Source: CAUZWH01 sp965224275
GTDB taxonomy: Bacteria; Pseudomonadota; Alphaproteobacteria; SHVV01
Length of the DNA: 64,000 nt
Reading direction: 5' to 3'
NCBI GenBank assembly: GCA_965224275.1
Contig: CBDCYR010000013.1
Location: 62,001 to 126,000, forward strand
Under the pieces are notes generated by a model. That model was not told the origin of the DNA, did no database searches, and saw only the letters and a program-made list of their open reading frames with translations. How positions within the stretch are numbered: the first letter of the stretch is position 1; each line of letters starts with the position of its first letter. Of this stretch, positions 59,156 to 64,000 are shown piece by piece. Position numbers and translations under genes: made by a program.

Positions 59156-60847
59156 TTAGATCAAGTTCGGTTGTGCGAGGCCGCGCCCGGCAACGCTGGG
59201 AGTATGAAACTTCTTCCCGTCCAGGATTTCCTCAACGGTCAGCGCTTGCAGACGGGGATACTTGACACCCATCACATCCATATCGCCAGCATTAGCCATG
59301 AATCGGCGAATATTCCGTTCCTTGGTCTGTCCAAATGGATGCATCACTACCAGCCCGGCCATCTTGGCATCATCATTGTCGAGCACCCCGCGAAGTTCCC
59401 GAACATCTTTAATGCCGACGTTCCGACCGCCCTTCACCTCGATGGCCATGCTGGATAGATCGCGGTCGTTCGGCAGGCTGAAGTAGAGTCTCCCATCGAT
59501 CCCGCCATCAGCCGTTCGCTTGGTGGTTACGAAGCCGTCCACCTGCTCCACGGCCCATCGCTGGAAATGGTACTTGTCGCGGGTCCATAGATCGCGCGCG
59601 CCTTCGATATCCCTGGGCACACCATCAATTTCAAAGTCTACGCCCTCTTTCAACCCTAGTCTGTCTCGAAGGCGCACGCTGGCAACGCGCTTGATGGCAT
59701 GAATTGCTATGTCGATTCCAATCCATCGTCGATCTAGCTTGTGCGCCGCTTCCAAGGTCGTGGCACAACCGCAGAATGGGTCAAATACAACGTCCCCATC
59801 ATTGGTGCTCTCTTTGATAATGCGCTCAAGCAGCGCGATTGGCTTCTGCGTCGCGTAGCCTAGCCGTTCCTTCCCAGCGGCTGGGTTGATATCAGTCCAG
59901 ATGTCCTGGAGCAGTACACCTGCCATCTCGTCCAAGTATCGCTTGTAGTTCGGCATTCCTGTACTGGCATAGACAAGCCGACCTTGTGTCTCATATTCGC
60001 GCATGCCCTCTTTGGAGTATGCCCAATAGCGTCCCTTGTACGGCGGGATACCTTTGTACTCCCACCCTTTGACTGGTGTTCGCCACTCTTCTTCTAAGTC
60101 ACCACACCATCCGCAGGTTGCGGATCGCTTAATTCGCCATTGATAACTAGTGTCGCCTCCCGGCTTAGCAGCTGTGAGATCGCCGAATCGGTATCTTCTT
60201 TTGGTGCCATCTTCGATGTGGCGGTAGGCATCATCTACATACCTAGGTTCATAGGAAAGGTACTGATGATTCCACGTCCAGTTGTCGCCTTTCGTGTAGA
60301 AAAGCAGAACATCATGGATACTCCCGAGCCTCTTGCCCCCCTGCGCCGCATCACTGTGAGCAAAGGAGCGCTTCCACACGATTTCGTTTCTGAAATTCTC
60401 ATGGCCAAAGATCGCGTCCATCATGATCTTGATGTAATGGCTCGCGGTGGGATCGCAGTGCAGGTAGATGCTCCCCGTGGGCTTCAGGATGCTACGCATC
60501 GGCAACAGACGCTGTGTCATATAAGATAGATAGGCCAGCAAGTTAGGGTTGGTCCGGCGAAGCGCGTTCATCCACAGTCGCCAGAACTCGACAGAATCGT
60601 CTGGGATCCCAGCGTCGCGCATCAGGACAGGCATCGTCCTCAATTCGCGCTCTCTTTCTTCGTTCAGCGCCCACATGTCGCCAAACGCCTCGATTTGAGC
60701 GGGTAGCGGCCGCCCAGTTTCGTCCTTGTAGATTGCGTTGTAGTCGCGCTGAGAATTGAACGGCGGGTCCAGGTAGATCAGATCTACGCTTCCGAGCGGC
60801 ATGTCTTCCATGACGGTGAGGCAGTCGCCGAAATAGAGCCGGTTCAT
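59156..60847 (-). CDS. DNA methyltransferase (N4/N6, DPPF type) fused to a C-terminal PD-(D/E)XK nuclease-like domain
   Basis: A 563-residue protein. The catalytic DPPF is at 27-30 (LIYLDPPFNSQRDY) and the S-adenosylmethionine motif follows later as DPFCGCATT at 356-364, the order of beta-type amino-methyltransferases. A CxxC pair (C245, C248) lies in a central insert. The C-terminal 120 residues resemble Mrr/restriction-endonuclease-like folds: D451 (GGIDG), then E470-x-K472 (IEVKGG). It could methylate and cut, or be a guide-like recognition fold. It overlaps the transposase gene by 4 bases (ATGA), so both are cargo and core of one transposon transcript. Confidence 0.88.
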   Translation of the reverse strand: MNRLYFGDCLTVMEDMPLGSVDLIYLDPPFNSQRDYNAIYKDETGRPLPAQIEAFGDMWALNEERERELRTMPVLMRDAGIPDDSVEFWRLWMNALRRTNPNLLAYLSYMTQRLLPMRSILKPTGSIYLHCDPTASHYIKIMMDAIFGHENFRNEIVWKRSFAHSDAAQGGKRLGSIHDVLLFYTKGDNWTWNHQYLSYEPRYVDDAYRHIEDGTKRRYRFGDLTAAKPGGDTSYQWRIKRSATCGWCGDLEEEWRTPVKGWEYKGIPPYKGRYWAYSKEGMREYETQGRLVYASTGMPNYKRYLDEMAGVLLQDIWTDINPAAGKERLGYATQKPIALLERIIKESTNDGDVVFDPFCGCATTLEAAHKLDRRWIGIDIAIHAIKRVASVRLRDRLGLKEGVDFEIDGVPRDIEGARDLWTRDKYHFQRWAVEQVDGFVTTKRTADGGIDGRLYFSLPNDRDLSSMAIEVKGGRNVGIKDVRELRGVLDNDDAKMAGLVVMHPFGQTKERNIRRFMANAGDMDVMGVKYPRLQALTVEEILDGKKFHTPSVAGRGLAQPNLI

Positions 60848-61719
60848 GCCATCGCTCCCCGCAGGAACGAACCGAACCCGTCATTGTCTTTGCGATGGTT
60901 GTATTTCCAGGACGACTCGGCGATGAACAGTGGGGCCATCTTGCGGCTGTAGTGATGGTGTGAGCCGTACCAAGCCCGCTTGAGCAGAGCCCAGAATCCC
61001 TCGATTGTATTGGTGTGCGTTTCGCCATCGGCGTATGAGACGCTATGGTTGATGACAGCGTGGGGCAGGTAGGATTTGACGCCATTGTAGCCCTTGTACT
61101 CATCGGTGATGAGCAATGAGCCGTGAGGATCTATCGTGTCTTTGATGAAGCGCAGGATACCCTTACCGGTCAGGTCATTGGCGACACGGGCCGAGACTTT
61201 CCCGCCGCGCTCGACCGCGCCTATGACCGGCATTTTCTTCGTGCCACGTCCTCGCTTGTTGGGCTCGTCGTCGTCACGGCGGTTGCGCTTCCGGGGTTTT
61301 CCGCCAACATAGGTTTCGTCCATTTCTACGATCCCATGGAGAAGGGACGCTTGACCCGCGGCCATCGCGGCCCGGATGCGGTGCTGCATGTAGAGCGCGG
61401 TCGGTTGCGTCAGATCGGCATCCCGTGCGAGCTGGTAGCTGGACAGGCTCTTCTTGGCATTGACCATCAGCCCGATACCAAGGAACCATTTCTGCAAGGG
61501 GATGCGCGTCTTCTCGAAGATTGTGCCGGACAGGACATTATAGCTCGCATGGCAATCGTGGCAGTTCCACCGGCCCACGCGGTTGCCGTCGCACTTCCGA
61601 GCCACCCTGACGCTTCCGCACGTCGGACAATGCGGATCGTCGCCCCAGCGGACGGCTTCAAGATGCTCTATACAGGATTGCTGATCGGGGAAGCGGCGGA
61701 ATATATTGATCAGGTTCAT
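60844..61719 (-). CDS. IS1595-family (ISXO2-like) transposase
   Basis: A 291-residue transposase. The N-terminal zinc ribbon uses C31, C34, C53 and C56 (CPTCGS...CHDC). The catalytic acids are D134 (VEMDETYVGGK), D206 (LLITDEYKGY) and N237/E240 in the HTNTIEGFWALLKR motif. The frame is open to 61755, but ATG 61719 follows AGGGAGA and gives the normal start MNLINIFRRFPD. It is intact. The methyltransferase cargo gene follows with a 4-base overlap. Confidence 0.93.
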   Translation of the reverse strand: MNLINIFRRFPDQQSCIEHLEAVRWGDDPHCPTCGSVRVARKCDGNRVGRWNCHDCHASYNVLSGTIFEKTRIPLQKWFLGIGLMVNAKKSLSSYQLARDADLTQPTALYMQHRIRAAMAAGQASLLHGIVEMDETYVGGKPRKRNRRDDDEPNKRGRGTKKMPVIGAVERGGKVSARVANDLTGKGILRFIKDTIDPHGSLLITDEYKGYNGVKSYLPHAVINHSVSYADGETHTNTIEGFWALLKRAWYGSHHHYSRKMAPLFIAESSWKYNHRKDNDGFGSFLRGAMA

Positions 61720-61827
61720 GGTGTGTCTCCCTATGAACCCAATGTAATAACTCACCTATTCAGAGTCAAGCCCATAACTTATCATTCCGTTTTCTTTGCT
61801 AGAGCTCACGACGCAGAGACGGGTCGG

Positions 61828-62706
61828 ATGATTCTGATTACCAGTGCCAACGGTAAGACCGGCATTGCCTTGATCGCGAAACTGCGGCAACGGAACGCGA
61901 TCTTCCGCGCGATGACTGGCTCGGCCAGATCCGCGGCCGAACTCGAAAGCTACGGTGTCGACGACATCGCAATCGGCGATTTGCGGAATGCCGAGGATGT
62001 TCTGCGGGCATGCGCCGGCGTCAGCTCGGTCTATTACATCACGCCGAACTTCTCGCCCGACGAAGCGGTGATGACCGATAATCTTCTGGCGGCTTGCCGA
62101 ACGATGGAGGATCCGCGGATTGTTCTGCATTCGGTAATCCATCCGCAGATCCAAGACCTCAGCCATCACTGGAATCGACTGTTCGTGGAGGAGAAGCTAC
62201 TCAATGATGGGATTTCCTGGGTAATACTGCAGCCGACGTCCTACATGCAAAACGTTATGCCGCAGTTCAGCACTATTCGTGAGACTCGTGTGCTGGCGGC
62301 GCCAATGCCTGTGGATCGCGCTCTCTCGCTGGTCGATCTCGACGACGTCGCGGAAATAGCCGCCAATGCGCTGGTCGATCGCAGCTTTGATTTTGGTATC
62401 TTCGAACTGTGCGGAGAGCCGATCACGCTCGCCGAGCAAGCGGAAATCATCGGCCGCTTGGCCGGCGTCTCGGTCGCGCCGCGCGAACTCGATCCTGAAA
62501 ATCCTGGTGACGGTTTGGGGATTCCCTTCACCGGCGCCTATGGCCGCGACACCATGAAGCGGATGTATGACTACTACGCGACCCATGGCCTGCGGGGGAA
62601 TTCGAAGGTGTTGGCGTTGCTGCTGGGGCGGCCGCCGACGACTTATGAGGCCTTCGCGAGGCGCGAGCTTGCACGCGTTGGAATATTGGGACCAACTTTC
62701 GTATGA
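61828..62706 (+). CDS. NmrA-like NAD(P)-binding protein (atypical SDR)
   Basis: A 292-residue protein beginning MILITSANGKTGIALIAKL, where SANGKTG corresponds to the GxxGxxG nucleotide loop. It continues with NmrA/SDR-a5-type segments (IAIGDLRNAEDVLRACAGVSSVYYITPN, WVILQPTSYMQN). It lacks the YxxxK dyad of classical SDRs. Relatives sense NAD(P) balance or reduce quinones. The very long open frame upstream, to 61123, runs through the transposon and is not part of the gene. The transposon inserted 31 bases before the ATG, within its leader. Confidence 0.85.
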   Translation: MILITSANGKTGIALIAKLRQRNAIFRAMTGSARSAAELESYGVDDIAIGDLRNAEDVLRACAGVSSVYYITPNFSPDEAVMTDNLLAACRTMEDPRIVLHSVIHPQIQDLSHHWNRLFVEEKLLNDGISWVILQPTSYMQNVMPQFSTIRETRVLAAPMPVDRALSLVDLDDVAEIAANALVDRSFDFGIFELCGEPITLAEQAEIIGRLAGVSVAPRELDPENPGDGLGIPFTGAYGRDTMKRMYDYYATHGLRGNSKVLALLLGRPPTTYEAFARRELARVGILGPTFV

Positions 62707-62770
62707 AGATGGAGCCGTATCTGGCGTTCGCACCCGCACGGCCAATCGGTCATGGTGCCGGTTACAAGGC

Positions 62771-62863
62771 CCCCTCACCCCCGCCCTCTCCCCAACGGGC
62801 GAGGGTGTCTTTTGTGCGCACGGCAAAGCCCTCGCCCCTTGGGGAGAGGGTTGGGTGAGGGGG
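62771..62863. repeat. REP module after the NmrA-like gene
   Basis: A full double hairpin: CCCCTCACCCCCGCCCTCTC on the left and GGGGAGAGGGTTGGGTGAGG on the right, with GTGCGCAC at the centre and inner GGGCGAGGG/GCCCTCGCCCC arms. It could act as a terminator for the NmrA-like gene. An IS630-family element inserted 24 bases beyond it. Confidence 0.82.
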
Positions 62864-62887
62864 TGGGGTAGGAGACTCTAGCTTCTA

Positions 62888-63941
62888 GAGCATTTTCTGA
62901 GCTGACGGATTCTTTTTGGGATTCCCATGGGATCGAATTTCTGATTCAAGATGTGGGCTGGTGGAGGAGGCCAGCCTGCATGACGAAACCTCTTTCCAAT
63001 GATCTTCGAGAACGGCTTGTATCGGCGGTTGACAGCGGCCTGTCGCGGCGCTCGGCGGCGCGCCGCTTCGGGGTTGCGGCCTCGACGGCGATCAAATGGG
63101 TGAATCGGTGGCGGCGGACGGGCGATGTCGGGCCTAGGCCGCAAGGCGGTGACCACCGCTCGCACCGGATCGAGGCCCATGCCGAGGAAATCCTGGCGCT
63201 GGTTGACGAGACGCCGGACATCACCTTGGGCGAGATCGCGGCACACCTGGACGCGGGGCATGGCTTGACGGTGGCCCAAAGCACGGTCTGGCGGCTGCTC
63301 GACCGGCACGGCATGACGTTCAAAAAAAACCGCGCACGCCTGCGAGCAACAGCGAGCTGACGTCCTGCGCCGCCGGCAGGCCTGGTTCGACGCCCAACCC
63401 GATCTGAATCCCGAGCGGCTGGTGTTCATTGACGAGACCGGCGCTTCGACCAAGATGGCCCGGCGTTACGGCCGGGCGCCACGGGGCGAGCGTTGCCAAG
63501 CACCGGTGCCTCATGGACACTGGAAGACGACGACCTTCGTTGGCGCGCTCCGCCTTGAAGGCATGACCGCGCCCATGGTGCTCGACGGTGCCATGCATGG
63601 TGCCGCCTTCCTCGCTTATGTGGAGCAGGTCTTGGTCCCGACGCTCAAACCCGGCGATATCGTGGTGATGGATAACTTACCCGCCCACAAACCCATCGCC
63701 GTGCGCACGGCCATCGAAGTCGCCGCGGCAGAGTTGCGCTTCCTGCCGCCCTACAGCCCTGACTTTAACCCCATTGAAATGGCCTTCTCCAAGCTCAAGG
63801 CTTTCCTCAAAAAGACCGCCGCCCGAACCGTCGATGACCTCTGGGACGCCATCGCCCAAGGCATCGACACCTTCACACCAACGGAATGCGAAAATTACTT
63901 CGCTGCTGCCGGCTATGACCGCAAATGATAGGAAAACGCTC
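62888..63941 (+). mobile_element. IS630-family insertion sequence, 1054 bp, TA target
   Basis: Short terminal inverted repeats (GAGCATTTTC at 62888 and, read inward from 63941, GAGCGTTTTC) are flanked by TA on both sides (62886-62887 and 63942-63943), the target always used by this family. It holds two overlapping transposase frames joined by a run of eight A. Nothing else is encoded in it. Confidence 0.9.
62980..63928 (+). CDS. IS630-family transposase, made from two frames by probable -1 frameshift
   Basis: The first frame (62980-63360) starts MTKPLSNDLRERLVSAVDSG and encodes the helix-turn-helix part (SRRSAARRFGVAASTAIKWVNRW). At 63322-63329 there is a run of eight A after GTTC. A -1 slip there continues as TAHACEQQRADVLRRRQAWFDAQPD into the catalytic part: LVFIDETGAST (first Asp), VVMDNLPAHK (second Asp) and YSPDFNPIEMAFSKLK (Glu). 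It ends YDRK at 63928. This two-frame arrangement with an A-run is common in IS630 elements, so programmed frameshifting, not decay, is likely. Confidence 0.88.
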
Positions 63942-63953
63942 TAGGTTCAGACG

Positions 63954-64000
63954 CTAGTGGCTTAGGGCTTTCGCGCGTATCGCCTCCACCGCCATCAGCA
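63954..64000 (-). CDS. Possible C-terminal end of a gene that continues past the window
   Basis: Reading leftward from the window edge, one minus-strand frame ends MAVEAIRAKALSH at a TAG (63956-63954). The fragment is too short to assign to a family and might be chance. Confidence 0.25.
   Translation of the reverse strand, partial: LMAVEAIRAKALSH

Larger units (their letters stand above)
58958..61789 (-). mobile_element. IS1595-family transposon with cargo genes, 2832 bp, 8-bp target duplication
   Basis: Perfect 23-bp terminal inverted repeats (58958-58980, beginning CGGAATGATAAG, and 61767-61789) enclose three minus-strand genes: transposase, DNA methyltransferase/nuclease fusion and a 50-residue membrane protein. 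TTTTCTTT flanks both sides (58950-58957 and 61790-61797), the 8-bp duplication expected for IS1595. Every feature of an intact, recent insertion is present. Base composition of the element is clearly lower in GC than its surroundings, which supports recent acquisition. Confidence 0.95.

Noticed and set aside
61123..61827. Upstream extension of the NmrA-like gene by 235 codons
   Set aside because: It runs through the transposase gene and right end of the IS1595 element, so it is only an accidental open frame.
1..64000. tRNA or rRNA genes
   Set aside because: No cloverleaf-like or conserved rRNA segments were recognised by eye; a covariance-model search would be needed to exclude a tRNA fully.

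Overview
The window is about 64 kb of GC-rich DNA from a bacterial chromosome. The gene families, the codon use and the dispersed palindromic repeats suggest an alphaproteobacterium, perhaps Rhodospirillales-like. That placement is an inference, because no rRNA, tRNA or phylogenetic marker gene was seen. Most of the window is catabolic: oxygenases, molybdenum hydroxylases, ring-opening and ester hydrolases, short-chain dehydrogenases, aldo/keto reductases, amidohydrolases and the importers that would feed them. At least five insertion elements and several repeat families are scattered among these genes.

Left part (1-13,900). The end of a branched-chain amino-acid ABC ATPase (LivF) is followed by a PaaK-like CoA ligase, a Rieske ferredoxin and a double VOC protein. 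A minus-strand trio follows: two heme-oxygenase-like diiron-oxidase paralogs, one with the full ligand set and one degenerate, and a nitrate/sulfonate-type ABC ATPase. A glutathione S-transferase and a molybdenum hydroxylase operon (FAD, 2Fe-2S and Mo subunits) come next. An IS5-family element with a frameshifted transposase splits that operon. FAH-family hydrolase, cupin and Fe(II)/2-oxoglutarate oxygenase genes follow.

Repeat/IS zone (13,900-19,950). A roughly 265-bp tandem repeat is cut by a second IS5-family element. An SDR gene, a complete IS21-family element with an 8-bp target duplication, and a VapBC-type toxin-antitoxin pair follow.

Middle (20,000-46,800). An extradiol-type VOC dioxygenase and an amidohydrolase are followed by three tandem aldo/keto reductases. 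Then come four tandem paralogous alpha/beta hydrolases, two further alpha/beta hydrolases of the meta-cleavage-product type and a second amidohydrolase. Next are two TorT/RbsB-like binding proteins, three SDRs, a Rieske oxygenase, an amidohydrolase-2 protein, a CUT2-type ABC ATPase and permease, and a VanB-like reductase. The section ends with a TRAP binding protein carrying an in-frame amber codon and a reductive-dehalogenase-like protein. The Rieske oxygenase or the dehalogenase-like protein (or both) could take electrons from the VanB-like reductase.

Right part (46,800-64,000). RidA and an IclR regulator precede a tightly packed five-gene operon, hyuA-hyuB-FAD subunit-2Fe2S subunit-Mo subunit. 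The order suggests hydroxylation of an N-heterocycle followed by ATP-dependent ring opening. CoxG-like, creatininase-like and BMP-type binding-protein genes follow. A complete IS1595-family transposon lies beyond them (perfect 23-bp inverted repeats and an 8-bp target duplication inside the U-tract of a terminator). It carries a DNA methyltransferase fused to a PD-(D/E)XK nuclease-like domain and a 50-residue membrane protein. An NmrA-like gene and a complete IS630-family element close the window.
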